64,000 bases of DNA from Megalonaias nervosa (lineage: Eukaryota; Mollusca; Bivalvia; Unionida; Unionidae): positions 1-64,000 of the forward strand of contig JAECUM010094184.1 in assembly GCA_016617855.1 (NCBI GenBank). The letters are read 5' to 3'. Position 1 is the first letter of the stretch. Each line of letters begins with the position of its first letter. Of this stretch, positions 48,023 through 59,711 are shown piece after piece. The position numbers and the translations under genes are program-made. Under the pieces are notes generated by a model. It made no database searches and had not been told where the DNA came from. It worked only from the letters and a program-made list of their open reading frames with translations.

Positions 48023-48464
48023 CTTTAGGTAAGAAATACTCTTCTTGAATTTGGACTCAAATGGTCAGGAATAATGGTTACTGTAACTGAAAGAGGAAAG
48101 CTGGTTTATACACAATAACATTAGATTTATATCACATATTTTGGGGTCAGATGGACATCTATTACTGGTTTTGGGGTTAAAAGGTCAAGGTCATGATAGG
48201 TCAGAGTAAAATTTGCGGATGGCATGAACACCAGTACAAGCAAAAATGAAAATATAGTGATCTTGGTTTCAGGAAGTTCGGATTCAAGGTCACTTTGAGA
48301 TAAACAAAGGAAAAGGAAAAGGTTTCTGTAAAATAACTTTAATTTCACACCACATAATAAAAAATGTCATCTAACATTGAAGAGGGTTTGTTAATATAGG
48401 AAGGAAATTTGTTGCAGATTTTGTTTAAAGATCAAGGTCAGAATACCCTTGGTGAAGACTCTTC

Positions 48465-49575
48465 ATAGCTTTACTGGTCATAGACCAGAAGAGCTTATTT
48501 TATGACCTTTCATCCATCATCTGTCTGGCATCTAGCCTTTCATCCATCATCTGTCTGGCATCTAGCCTTTCATCCATCATCTGTCTGGCATCTAGCCTTT
48601 CATCCATCATCTGTCTGGCATCTAGCCTTTCATCCATCATCTGTCTGGCATCTAGCCTTTCATCCATCTGTCTGGCATCTAGCCTTTCATCCATCATCTG
48701 TCTGGCATCTAGCCTTTCATCCATCATCTGTCTGGCATATAGCCTTTCATCCATCATCTGTCTGGCATATAGTCTTTCATCCATCATCTGTCTGGCATCT
48801 AGCCTTTCATCCATCATTTGTCTGGCATCTAGCCTTTCATCCATCATCTGTCTGGCATACAGCCTTTCATCCATCATCTGTCTGGCATCTAGCCTTTCAT
48901 CCATCATCTGTTTGGCATCTAGCCTTTCATCCATCATCTGTCTGGCATCTAGCCTTTCATCCATCATCTGTCTGGCATCTAGCCTTTCATCCATCATCTG
49001 TTTGGCATCTAGCCTTTCATCCATCATCTGTCTGGCATCTAGCCTTTCATCCATCTGTCTGGCATCTAGCCTTTCATCCATCATCTGTCCGGCATCTAGC
49101 CTTTCATCCATCATCTGTCTGGCATATAGCCTTTCATCCATCATCTGTCTGGCATTAGCCTTTCATCCATCATCTGTCTGGCATATAGCCTTTCATCCAT
49201 CATCTGTCTGGCATCTAGCCTTTCATCCATCATCTGTCTGGCATCTAGCCTTTCAGCACCTGACCTTTCATACATCATCTGCACAGCACCTAGTATCCAA
49301 TAGGATAAGTTTGTTATCATGGTTTTTTCACCAAAAGAACTTCTCATGTATCATTTGACCCTTAATGAAAATTATGGCAATCAGAAATGGATCTTTTTAA
49401 CATGTTAACTCAAACACAAGAAAATAGGTCTTTTTAACCAAATTTTTGTATATTGAAGTTTCTCAAGAAAATCAGAAGTGGTTTTAATACTCAGCAGTTG
49501 AAATGAAGAAATGGACTTAGATGAAAAATGGTCTTATCTTGGATTTCTGGGATTCTCTTTGAGGGACTCTTATTC
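48465..49575. mobile_element. Dispersed mid-repeat family, copy D with expanded 30-bp array
   Basis: A short hairpin-like head (ggtcatagaccagaagagct) is followed by a 30-bp array (48505-49255) and then the family body (ttttttcaccaaaagaactt, gacccttaatgaaaat, tctctttgagggactctt). The same head precedes the array at 0.45-1.03 kb. Confidence 0.6.
48505..49255. repeat. 30-bp minisatellite, about 25 copies
   Basis: Unit ctttcatccatcatctgtct plus ggcatctagc. Two units are 27 bp, keeping multiples of 3, so long frames stay open on both strands (10-residue repeats such as MMDERLDARQ). No start, splice or regulatory signal supports a gene. Confidence 0.93.
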
Positions 49576-49629
49576 TTCTACAATATCTTCTTTTAACTTA
49601 ATGCACAAATAATGTCATAAGACATGGAA

Positions 49630-49995
49630 AGAACCTGTTAACATATGTGTGACAGAACCAGTACATCAGTCTGGTAGATTTAGAGCCTATTAGCATACAT
49701 GTGACAGAACCAGAACAGCAGACTGGTAGATTTATAACATATTAGCATACATGTGACAGAACCAGTACATCAGACTGGTAGATTTATAACATATTAGCAT
49801 ACATGTGACAGAACCAGTTCATCAGACTGGTAGATTTATAACCTATCAGCATACATGTGACAGAACCAGTACATCAGTCGGGTAGATTTAGAGCCTATTA
49901 GCATACATGTGACAGAACCAGTACATCAGTCGGGTAGATTTATAACCATTTAGCATACATGTGACAGAACCAGTACATCAGACTGGTAGATTTAC
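49630..49995. repeat. About 52-bp minisatellite, 7 copies
   Basis: Unit tagcatacatgtgacagaac plus cagtacatcagactggtaga. Confidence 0.88.
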
Positions 49996-50139
49996 CATCT
50001 ATTGGCTTAAAGTGGCAATATCAAAATAACCACACTCAGTCAGCAGAGCCGTGTCGTAATAACTCATCTTCAGTTTTCCTGTGGCTGACTTTTTAAGGCT
50101 GCTGACTGCTCTCTTCACCATGAGAAGGAAGTTTTTTAG

Positions 50140-50272
50140 CGGGACTTTAGATGTATTTGTAAGTCTCTGGACTTTAGATGTATTTGTAAGTCTCTGGACG
50201 TTAGATGTATTTGTAAGTCTCTGGACATTAGATGTTAGCTGGACTTTAGATGTATTTGTAAGTCTCTTATTT
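50140..50272. repeat. 27-bp minisatellite, 5 copies
   Basis: Unit ggactttagatgtatttgta plus agtctct. Confidence 0.88.
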
Positions 50273-50329
50273 CTAGGCCAGTGGATTTTAGCATTGGGAG
50301 GAAGCACATGTTTTGGCATTTTGACGTGA

Positions 50330-51048
50330 ATTTAAAAAACCATCATTAATATTCCTCTAGCAAGATTTTGAACAATCCAATAGCAACTAAACACTACAAA
50401 CAAATCAGAATACTAACTGAAGTGTTTCTGATGAAATCATGTTTTGATTAGTCTCTGTTTTTTATCTCACACTTGCCAGGGTCAGCCATTTTTAATTGAA
50501 AGACTTGAAAGCCATCATGGATCATCTTGGATCCCTTTATTGCTTATAAAATCTCATAAAACATTCCACATTGGCTTTAAACTATCCAGATTTCAAGAAT
50601 AAGGTAATCAATTAACAGCTTGTTGTATACACATATTAACCTTCTTAAGCCAGTTACTCAGCCACACATCATTGCACTTGTATAACATTTCTGGTCCCCA
50701 GCAGATTGGTTCCGGCTGGTTTCTGTAAAGTGTTGATAGAACACATAGTTTTTTAAAGTAATTTTTGTTAAAAATTATTTTTCAAAAGCAGTAGAGTTTA
50801 GCTATAAAATAGTGTATGTGGTAGATAGTATTTAAAACATTATTTTTGTCCTACCACTGATAAAATCACATATCTGTATTGGATTTTAAGTTAATAGTGC
50901 ATGGTCAAGGTCACTGAAACCTATCATTTTATCTTGTCTAGAGTCAGCCATGCCCTACTAGTGCCTACATACAGGCAATTAAACACAGAGTGCACATACA
51001 ACATATTCTCTTTATCGAAAAAGGTTAATGTACTTATTTTATTTTCAG
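50330..51048. other. Intron sequence, nothing recognised
   Basis: Unique AT-rich sequence leading to the strong acceptor of the exon at 51049. Confidence 0.5.
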
Positions 51049-51281
51049 GAAAGTTCAGTTGACACCAGAACAACAGGAGCTGACATATGAGTTGAAGCAA
51101 CAGTTGATGAGAAACGTTGAAATGCAGAACCAAAAGTTGAGAACGGAGTTGACACTGCATGAAAAGATGAATGAAACCAAAATGCTGAGTGAACAAAATA
51201 GAAAGCTACATGAAGATATCAACCTAACCAGGACCAACTCCTTAAATTTGATAAAAATGTTTGAGAAAAAAGCCAAGGATG
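51049..51281 (+). CDS. Coiled-coil gene, exon (233 nt)
   Basis: The acceptor is TTATTTTATTTTCAG and the donor a perfect GTGAGT. It enters in phase 2 and exits in phase 1. It encodes about 77 residues, including QLTPEQQELTYELKQQL, RTELTLHEKMNETK and NLIKMFEKKAKD. A continuous heptad-like helix is expected, with many Gln, Asn and charged residues. This is the clearest coding segment of the window. A 53-bp minisatellite starts within 100 bp of its donor. Confidence 0.9.
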
Positions 51282-51349
51282 GTGAGTATATACCTTATTG
51301 TTTTCTTCCTGTATAATGCACACCTGATTGTGAACAGTTTAGACTCAAA

Positions 51350-52375
51350 ATCTATCATTGCACAATACACTTACTGTACCTATCATATCCACCATTACAT
51401 AATTCACTTACCTATCAGGGTCTTCACTAAGACCAGACCAAGCTTTACCATTGCATAACATACATGTACTTACCTATGAGGGTCTTCACTAAGACCAAGC
51501 TTTACCATTGCATAACATACTTGCCTATCAGGGTCTTCACTAAGACCAAGCTTTACCATTGCATAACACACTGGTTTATTAGGGTCTTCACCAAGACCAA
51601 GCTTTGCCATTGCATAACATACTTACCTATCAGGGTCTTCACTAAGACCAAGCTTTACCATTGAATAACATACTTACCTATGAGGGTCTTCACTAAGGCC
51701 AAACTTTACCATTGCATAACACACTGGTTTATTAGGGTCTTCACCAAGACCAAGCCTTACCATTGTGTAACACACTTACCTATCATAGTGTTCAGTAAGA
51801 CCAAGCTTTACCATTGCATAACACAATGGCTTATCAGAGTATATACTTAGGCCCAGAGCTACCACTACATAATACAATGGTCCATCATGGTCAACACTAA
51901 GAGGGAGATATACTATGGCATAACACGCTTGCCTATTAGGGTCTACACTTAGACTAGCTTTATTACCGTAAAATACACTACCAATTAGGGTCTACACTTA
52001 GACTCAGTTCTACCACTGCATTATACACTACCTATCAGGGTCTACATTTAGACTCAGTTCTATGACTGTATAATACACTACCTATCAGAGTCTACACTTA
52101 GACTAGCTCTATCACTGTATAACACACTACCAATTAGGGTCTACACTTAGACTCAGTTCTACCACTGTATAATACACTACCTATCAGGGTCTACACTTAG
52201 ACTAGCTTTATCACTGTATAATACACTACCAATTAGGGTCTACACTTAGACTCATTTCTACCACTGTATAATACACTACCTATCAGGGTTTACACTTAGA
52301 CCTGCTCTATCACTGCATAATACACTGCCTATCAAGATCTAACTCTGCATACTACTCTGGTCTATCAGGTCTGCA
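51350..52375. repeat. About 53-55-bp minisatellite, about 18 copies, two subfamilies
   Basis: The first half has the unit cttacctatcagggtcttca plus ctaagaccaagctttaccat; the second half has the unit cctatcagggtctacactta plus gactcagttctaccactg. The copies form two homogenised blocks, suggesting sequential expansion. It starts about 70 bp after the exon donor at 51282. Confidence 0.9.
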
Positions 52376-52433
52376 AAAACTGGCATTTGATTTCTAGCAT
52401 GATATTGTCTGGGATTGGTCTATATAGTGTCCC

Positions 52434-52435
<2 letters not shown>

Positions 52436-52501
<66 letters not shown>
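52436..52501. repeat. (TA)n microsatellite
   Basis: Pure TA run at the left border of the Penelope-derived foldback. Confidence 0.95.
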
Positions 52502-52502
<1 letters not shown>

Positions 52503-52504
<2 letters not shown>

Positions 52505-52945
52505 AATGCAATAAACTGACAACGAACAGTGCAAAACTAGTATCTAACTAGCCTGAGCGCTTTCAACTCTTAATGAGTCTTTTTCAAAGGCAAATACAAA
52601 ACATAGACAAAAATATTTTCAAGCATCTGCAACAAGTTGAAATAAACTAGTTGAAACATAATAAATTTAAAGGTTTAATTCCTGTAGAAACAGCCATGTA
52701 AAGTTTTGCAAACGCAACGGTTTTTGTGTTTTATTTGTTTGTCTTGTCTATGTTTTGTATTTGCCTTTGAAAAAGACTCATTAAGAGTCAAAAGCGCTCA
52801 GGCTAGTTAGATACTAGTTTTGCACTGTTTGTTGTCAGTTTATTGCATTTATCTTGATCAATCCCTGACCAACGTGATCCCTTGCTGGATCTAGTGCATT
52901 TGAAAGGACTGTTATTTGCCATATGATTTGTATTCTTTATATATA
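52503..52945. mobile_element. Non-coding foldback derivative of the Penelope-like element
   Basis: A reversed arm piece (52503-52625) is joined directly to a forward arm (about 52613-52945), without any coding sequence between. The arms match those flanking the endonuclease remnant at 21.1-21.7 kb. (TA)n lies at the left border (52436-52501). Confidence 0.75.
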
Positions 52946-53007
52946 GGTTCTAAAAATCGATTATTATCAATTAAATATGAAAATATCCAAAGGCCGCCCC
53001 CCCCCCA

Positions 53008-53009
<2 letters not shown>

Positions 53010-53047
<38 letters not shown>

Positions 53048-53175
53048 GACCATCATATCAAGATAAGGGTGAAAATCCATGAAAAGATGAGAATAGAGGA
53101 TTTTTATAATGTAATATCACAGCATTCCTGACCTATGAAGAATGATGGTAAATGTTAAGTCAAACCGACTAAAAA

Positions 53176-53245
<70 letters not shown>
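53010..53245. repeat. (CT)n and (GA)n facing microsatellites
   Basis: (CT)n at 53010-53044 and (GA)n at 53178-53245 are inverted relative to each other about 130 bp apart, so they could pair in RNA. Confidence 0.9.
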
Positions 53246-53250
<5 letters not shown>

Positions 53251-53754
53251 ATTTATGGTTGGTAGTAATGTTAATTAAAGCCGAATAATGACATAGATCA
53301 ACTTTAAATATATTAAAATATTTTAATTACCTCTTGTTGGTTCGTCGTTTTGCTTAGATTCTATTCCACACTAATTTTCTTGCGCCTGTATGTCAATGCA
53401 TTGATGAGCGTTCAGTATTCAAGAATCAGTGTGTCTGTAGGCCTACAGTAGTGCTCTACTTTCTTCTTTAAAACCATCTTTCATGTATAAATCGTAAGTG
53501 TAACTTATATTGATTTAATCAATGTGAATAAACATAGAAACTCAAAAATGAAAACAACTTCTCAGTATGAAAAGGTGATTGTGAATAGGCACAAAGAAAC
53601 AGAACTACATTTTGTAGCGACACACTTGGCAGGGATGTGAGTTCATTCACCCAGTCAATACACAGTTGCTTCTCATCAATCTAACTCCGTTCAAAAGGCA
53701 AATATATGTATTTGTATGTGATATAAGTAAAATATATGTATAGTATGTACGCTG

Positions 53755-53861
53755 TATCAGTGATATATCACTTGTATAAATTTTTCATTAAAAGGAAACT
53801 TGGCAAGCCTTGTTTTCTTTTAATGAAAAATTTATACATTTTGTGGTATATCATTGATATA
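53755..53861. repeat. Small foldback (MITE-like), arms about 47 nt
   Basis: The left arm contains tataaatttttcattaaaag and the right arm its inverse, around ttggcaagcc. It lies about 95 bp before the exon at 53957. Confidence 0.8.
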
Positions 53862-53956
53862 TTTATATGGCCATTTTACTCACTAAGAAAGTATCAAATA
53901 TAATCATATAATCTTGATGCATATGTAATCAAGACAGTTTGTAATTCTTTTTTCAG

Positions 53957-54204
53957 CTGATCAGAAATTGAAAGAAATGAAGGCAGAGTTGACAAAATCA
54001 CAGGAATTGGTCAAGAAATTGCAACAGATGTATGCATATGAGAGACGAAAAAACCTCACATCCTCGCAGAAACCTCGAGAAGATGGCGATGTAGAAAAAA
54101 TTCCGGAGCTTGAGGGTTTGGATTCTCAGAGAGGAATGCCGGCCAGTTCCTACAGTTTTCTTGGGACAAGTCAGAGAGTTAATGATGTTATACGGAAAAA
54201 TGAG
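53957..54204 (+). CDS. Coiled-coil gene, exon (248 nt)
   Basis: The acceptor is TTCTTTTTTCAG and the donor GAG|gtatgt. It enters in phase 1 (Ala codon G|CT) and exits in phase 0. It encodes about 82 residues: a helical block (DQKLKEMKAELTKSQELVKK) with a basic end (YERRKN), then a polar linker rich in Ser, Pro, Gly and acidic residues (EDGDVEKIPELEGLDSQ), then a new helix start (RVNDVIRKNE). The linker probably separates two coiled coils. A foldback element lies about 100 bp upstream of the acceptor. Confidence 0.9.
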
Positions 54205-54224
54205 GTATGTAATTGTGACCTCAT

Positions 54225-54300
54225 TTGATTACAAAATTCTGACCTCATTTGATTATAAAATTCTGACCTCATTTGATTATACTAATGTTTACTTCTCAGT
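54225..54300. repeat. 24-bp repeat, 3 copies, at an exon donor
   Basis: Unit tgacctcatttgattataaa plus attc. The first unit begins 20 nt after the donor at 54205. Confidence 0.8.
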
Positions 54301-54474
54301 GTCAGTTTGCATTTAGTTTTTGCACTGCTGTTTCTGAATACATATTAATGAATGAATTTGAGAGGTGAAGACTTTCTTATATATCTGTTTTCCATTTGGG
54401 TAATAGGTTCTTGTGTCAATTCTATACACATATGTCAGTGGTAAGGTTAATGTTATGCTTTTTTCTGTGCAATC

Positions 54475-54650
54475 TTCCCACAAAATATGGTCTGGGTAGG
54501 GGAAGAAATCTTCCAAAAAATATGGTCTACTGTATGGGATGGAGTCTTCTTGTTAAATATGGTCCAGGATAGGGGATGAAATCTTCTCTCAAAATATGAC
54601 CTAGGGTAGGGGATGAAATGTTTACTCCAAATATGGTCTTGGGTAGTGGA
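54475..54650. repeat. About 55-bp repeat, 4 copies
   Basis: Unit aaatatggtctagggtagg plus ggatgaaatcttc. Confidence 0.75.
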
Positions 54651-54699
54651 TGTTAATGATAAATGCTGACATTAGTTAAAAAGAACTAACTTTGTGTGC

Positions 54700-54910
54700 A
54701 GCATTACAAAAATCATAATGGCAGATTATATTAGAAATATGAGAATAACATCACAATCATGATGGCAGATTATATTAGAAATATAAGAATAACATCACAA
54801 AAATCATAATGGCAAATATTATTAGAAATATGTGTACAGCATCACAAAAATTATAGTGGCAGATTATATTAGAAACATGAGTAAAGCATCACAAAAATCA
54901 TAATTGCTGA
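54700..54910. repeat. About 47-bp repeat, 5 copies
   Basis: Unit catcacaaaaatcataatgg plus cagattatattagaaatatg. Confidence 0.82.
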
Positions 54911-55154
54911 CATTAGTACAAAATTGTTTGGTTTTTCAAACTCTAATATATTGTGAACTCAGTTATTTGTTGGCTACCAAGTTTTAAAAAATATTGTGTT
55001 GGGTAGCATTTTTTAAAAACTATTTTGTTATTTGTTGCTCACCAGTGAAACTTTTTTGTTTTTTTTAATAATCGTTTGCGAACATATTTTACAAGTAGGG
55101 GATTATCATTCCAATAATCTCTTTGCCAAATTTAATTTGTCAAAGTTCTGAAAA

Positions 55155-55275
55155 GTTGGCACTTAGTCTACATAGTGTCACAGTGTGTGCTTTATAACCA
55201 GCATGAAACAAATTCATTGTCTACATAGTGTCACAGTGTGTGCTTTATAACCAGCATGAAACAAATTCATTGTTT
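55155..55275. repeat. 52-bp repeat, 2 copies
   Basis: Unit ctacatagtgtcacagtgtg plus tgctttataaccagcatgaa. Confidence 0.8.
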
Positions 55276-55321
55276 TGTAATTACAACTGAAATTCATTGT
55301 TTTGTAATTATAACTGAAATT

Positions 55322-55583
55322 TTTTGGGGCCCCGAGTGGCCAAGTGGTCTAAAGCGCTCACCATTACGGATCACTGCCGTCTCACCTCTGTCTGTGTGGG
55401 TTTGAGTCTCAGGCTCGGCCAATGTGGGTATGTGAGAAAGCATGCCGGTAGCTTCTCGTGGGTCGGTGGTTCTTTCCGGGGTTTTCCTGGGCTCTTCCTC
55501 CACCATTTATACTGGCTGCCATGTATAGCCTATCTTGTGCTGAAAAATGGCATTAAACCCTATAACAACAACAACAACAACAA
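55322..55583 (+). mobile_element. tRNA-derived SINE, family 2, full length with (AAC)n tail
   Basis: The head GAGTGGCCAAGTGGTCTAAA is a Leu/Ser-tRNA-type A box, and GGGTTTGAGTCTC is the B box. The body (ggtcggtggttctttccggg ... catgtatagcctatcttgtg) ends in (AAC)n. An 11-bp direct repeat TAACTGAAATT flanks it at 55311-55321 and 55584-55594. Confidence 0.85.
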
Positions 55584-55727
55584 TAACTGAAATTCATGTT
55601 TTGTAATTGTAACTGAAATTCATTGTTTTGTAACTGTGCTTTTTACATTTTAGTATAATTTTTTAGTTTATTCATTTGATAAATTAAACTTTTTCTGTTG
55701 GTTTTTATTCCTACGAAAAAGGTTGGT

Positions 55728-55895
55728 TTCTGGTTGGTAGACTAGTTTTAATGGCACTTTCAGCACATTGCAGGCTATATCTTGTCAAAGAAGTTGGGGC
55801 TTAATGCCTTCCCCACTGACCCTGGCTGACCTGGATGGGTATCAAACCAATTACCCTTAGATTATGAGTCTGATGCTCTTCCAACTCAAACCTCC
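55728..55895 (-). mobile_element. tRNA-like SINE, family 3 (reversed)
   Basis: On the minus strand, AGTTGGAAGAGCATCAGACT (A-box-like) is followed by GGTTTGATACCC (B box) and a body (ggtcagccagggtcagtggg ... gcttaagcccc-like end, then gatatagcctgcaatgtgct). The head abuts the 32-bp minisatellite at 55.9-56.7 kb. Confidence 0.6.
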
Positions 55896-56720
55896 CAGAC
55901 AGTGCCATTTTATAGACACAAACCTCCCAGACAGTGCCAATTTTTTTAATAGATTCAAACCTCCCAGACAGTGCCATTTTATAGATTCAAACCTCCCAGA
56001 CAGTGCTAATTTATAGACTCAAACCTCCCAGACAGTGCCAGTTCATAGACTCCAACCTCCCAGACAGTACTATTTTACTCCAGCCTCCCAGACAGTGCCA
56101 TTTTATAGACTCAAACCTCCCAGACAGTGCCAGTTTTTTTTATAGACTCAAACCTCCCAGACAGTGCCATTTTATAGATTCAAACCTTCCAGACAGTGCC
56201 ATTTTATAGATTCAAACCTTCCAGACAGTGCCAATTTTTTTTATAGACTCAAACCTCCCAGACAGTATTATTTTATAGACTCCAACCTCCCAGACAGTGC
56301 CATTTTATAGATTCACACCTCCCAGACAGTGCCAATTTATAAACTCAAACCTCCCAGACAGTGCCAATTTATAGACTCAAACCTCCCAGACAGTATTATT
56401 TTATAGACTCCAACCTCCCAGAGAGTGCTATTTTATAGACTCAAACCTCCCAGACAGTACTATTTTATAGACTCAAACCTCCCAGACAGTGCTATTTTAT
56501 AGACTCAAACCTCCCAGACAGTGCCATTTTAAAGACTCAAACCTCCCAGACAGTACTATTTTATAGACTCAAACCTCCCAGACTGCCATTTTATAGATAC
56601 AAACCTCCCAGACAGTGCCATTTTATAGACTCAAACCTCCAGACAGTACTATTTTATAGACACAAACCTCCCAGACAGTGCCATTTTATAGACTCGAACC
56701 TACCAGACAGTGCAATTTTA
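55885..56720. repeat. 32-bp minisatellite, about 26 copies
   Basis: Unit tagactcaaacctcccagac plus agtgccatttta. Length variants come from T-run changes. It begins at the head of SINE family 3. Confidence 0.92.
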
Positions 56721-56964
56721 GAGACACAGTGTGCTTTGAGGTTCCAAAACAGGGGTCAGGTTTTGATCCATGAAGGCAACATTGCACAATAACAATATAT
56801 TTATCCACTCATATAATCCCATAGAAAATGACTGGAAAATCAAATCTGAATCAAAGAAAATAAAATATTTGTTTTTTTGAAGCATTTAATACACTGTCAA
56901 ATAGAAAACAGTTAGTATACCCAGGGATGGAAAACTTACTTTTTGAGGAGGGGGGGACTGGGAT

Positions 56965-57130
56965 TGTTTGCTGTATATTCTCATGAGCACTATACAGGAC
57001 TGTTTGCTGTGTAGTTTCTTATGAGCACTAAACAGGACTGTTTGTTGTTTGTTTTTACACGAGCACTAAACAGGACTGTTTGCTGTGTATTTTCTCATGT
57101 GCACTAAACAAGACTGTTTGCTGTTTATAA
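56965..57130. repeat. About 39-bp repeat, 4 copies
   Basis: Unit gactgtttgctgtgtatttt plus ctcatgagcactaaacag. Confidence 0.82.
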
Positions 57131-57234
57131 AGGTTGCAGGTTATGACAGGTATGATGTCCATTACCGCATCTCATGAGATAAATCAAGTTCAGAATACTT
57201 TCAGTAAATCACCACCATACTTAAATTATTTCTC

Positions 57235-57411
57235 CCATAATAAGCCAAGGAAACTCACCTTGTAAATTAATAAGCCAAGGAAACTCACCTTGTAAATTAA
57301 TAAGCCAAGGAAACTCAACTTATAAATTAAGAAGCCAAGGAAACTCAACTTGTAAATTAAAAAGCCAAGAGAACACACCTTGTAAATTAATAAGCCAATA
57401 GAATTAACCTT
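57235..57411. repeat. 30-bp minisatellite, left part (split by LINE)
   Basis: Unit taagccaagagaactcacct plus tgtaaattaa, about 6 copies, continuing after the LINE at 59700. Confidence 0.9.
57400..57411. repeat. LINE target-site duplication, left
   Basis: AGAATTAACCTT, identical to 59700-59711. The usual array unit has AGAACTCACCTT here, so the shared two-base difference makes chance array similarity unlikely. Confidence 0.8.
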
Positions 57412-59699
57412 ATCATGTCAGGGACATGATAAGAGAGACAGCTATGGTGACTCTGGGCCCCAAGAAGCGAACCCATCAAGACTGGTTCAACGAGAACAAC
57501 GGTGCCATTGAAGATCTGCTTGCCAGAACGAACAAAGCATTCATGGACTGGCAGAATGACAAAAACTCCATCCCCAAAAAGACCACTTCAAATCCTATCA
57601 AGCTGAGGCTCAGAGAGAACTCCGCAAGATGCATGAACAGTTGTGGGAAAGGAAAGCTGATAAGTGCAATGTTATGCCGATACTAACAACACCAAAGAGT
57701 TCACAGCGCCATCAAGTCAAACTTCAGCCCCTCAAAGTCTGGCTCTGCCCCCTTGCTTGCTGCAGATGGCAATACACTAATAAAGGACAAGGCTGGCACT
57801 AAGGACAGATGGAAGAACACTTTAGCCAGCTCCTAAACCTGCCCTCATTCGTCAGCCAATCTGCTCTCGACCAAATACCCCAACAGCCAAAGCACGACCA
57901 ACTGGATGTTCCCCCAATGATAGAGGAGTTGAGGATGGCCATTAAACAGATGAACTGTGGCAGGGCACCTGGAAAGGATGGCATCCCAGCGGAGGTGTAC
58001 AAGGCTTTCAGTGAACAGACTCTGGAGACATTCCACGATGTGCTAATCAGCATCTGAAAAGAAGAGGAGATGCCAGATGATCTCCATGACACATTAATTA
58101 TGACCCTCTATAAGAATAAACGCATACATGTGGACTGCAATAACTTCAGAGGCATCTCCTTGCTCTCCATAGCTGGCAATATACTTGCTCTCATCATTCT
58201 CAACAGGCTTATTATGGCAGTGTCAGAAGATAACCTCACCAAGTCTCAGTGTGGTTTTAGCCCAGACCGCAGCACCATTGACATGATCTTCACAGTGAGA
58301 CAAGTCCAAGAGAAGTGCCTTGAGCAGAACATGAATCTGTATGCCGTCTTCGTGGGCTTGATGAAGGCATTCCATACAGTCAACAGAGATGCATTGTGGG
58401 TAGTACTCAAGAAGTTTGGTTGTCCTCAGAAGTTTACCAACCTCATCCGGTTCTTCCATGCTGACGTGACTGGAGAGATTCTCTCAGACGGTGAACCCTC
58501 TGAGAAATTCCTCATATCTAACGGTGTCCTGTTGGCTGTGTACTCGCTCCAGTACTCTTCAGCCTCTTCTTCATGCAGGTACTGCTCCATGCCATCCGTG
58601 ACCTTGACTTTGGTATCTACATCAGATACCGCTTGGATGGATCAGTGTTTGACCTCCGTCATCTAGCTGTAAAAACCAAGACACGAGAAAGACTCATCAC
58701 TGAAGCACTCTTTGCAGATGATTGTGCTCTCATGGCCCATGAAGAGACTCACCTACAGGTAATTGTGGACAGGTTCTCTGAAGCCTCCAATCTGTTTGGA
58801 CACACAATTAGCCTAGGAAAGACAGAAGTCCTCTTCCAGCCAGCCCCAAACACTGTCCCTTCACAACCCTGCATCACCATTGGCGATATGCAGCTGAAGA
58901 CTGTGGACAGTTTCAAATACCTAGGCAGCACAATATCCAGTGATGGCTTCCTGGACAAAGAGATCACTGCGAGGATCCAAAAAGCCAGCCAAGCACTCGG
59001 ACGACTCCGAACCAAGGTCTTGCAGCACAAGGACATATGCCTGTCAACAAAGATGAAGGTGTACAATGCAGTTTCCCTCACGTCTCTCTTGTATGGCTGT
59101 GAAACATGGACTGTCTACCGAAGGCACATCAGTCAGTTGGAACAATTCCACCAGCGCTCCCTGAGATCCATCATGCGGATCAAGTGGCAGGACTGAATCC
59201 CCAACCAGGAAGTCCTTGATAGAGCCAACACAACAAGCATCAAAACCAAACTAATCCAGGCCCAGCTTTGTTGGACTGGCCATGTCATCCGCATGGATCA
59301 AAACAGAATCCCAAAGCAGCTGTTCTTTAGTGAGCTATCCCAGGGCAACCAAAACCAAGGCCGTCCTCGCAAGAGATACAAAGACAACCTCAAGATGCAC
59401 ATCAAATGGGCAGACCTTCAACCCCACCAGCTTGAGCTCGTTGCCTCAGACAGAGGTCACTGGTGAGCCCTGACCAGAAAAGCCAGTTCCACCTTCAAGG
59501 CTGACTGCCACCAGCGTCTTGCTGCAGCTCGTGAGAGACATCACAGAGCTGCGTCCCAGCCACCCCCAACCACCAGTGTCCCATGCCCCACCTGCAACCG
59601 CCCATGTGCATCGGAATTTAGACTCTGGAGCCACATGCACATCCTTCATCGATGAGACCGCACAACATGTCTTCCTCGGCCCCAAGAGACTACCAAGAG
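57412..59699 (+). mobile_element. 5'-truncated LINE inserted in a 30-bp minisatellite
   Basis: The element is flanked by a 12-bp direct repeat, AGAATTAACCTT, at 57400-57411 and 59700-59711. The same 30-bp tandem array continues on both sides. The coding strand is +. The 5' endonuclease region is absent, and no poly(A) tail is seen at the 3' end. The clade (RTE-like or L2/CR1-like) cannot be fixed by eye. Confidence 0.85.
57426..59670 (+). pseudogene. LINE reverse transcriptase pseudogene
   Basis: Open pieces in three frames align in order to a LINE protein. RTHQDWFNENNGAIEDLL lies upstream of the RT; CGRAPGKDGIPAEVYKA and NNFRGISLLSIAGNILA then QCGFSPDRSTIDMIF form the RT fingers and palm. 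AVFVGLMKAFHTVN is motif A, with the usual catalytic Asp (FxD) replaced by Gly. FADDCALMAHEE is an intact motif C. FKYLGSTISSDG, LLYGCETWT and RWKW-type end regions follow, then a C-terminal zinc-finger-like CPTCNRPCASEF...H. Frameshifts lie near 57.7 and 58.53 kb. In-frame TGA stops at 58055-58057, 59194-59196 and 59464-59466 sit where family members have Trp or Arg. The copy is inactive. Confidence 0.85.
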
Positions 59700-59711
59700 A
59701 GAATTAACCTT
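59700..59711. repeat. LINE target-site duplication, right
   Basis: AGAATTAACCTT, identical to 57400-57411, after which the 30-bp array resumes. Confidence 0.8.

Noticed and set aside
48500..49158. Open frames of more than 200 codons on both strands (repeats such as MMDERLDARQ).
   Set aside because: They are by-products of a 30-bp minisatellite with unit length divisible by 3. There is no start context, splice site or unique sequence.
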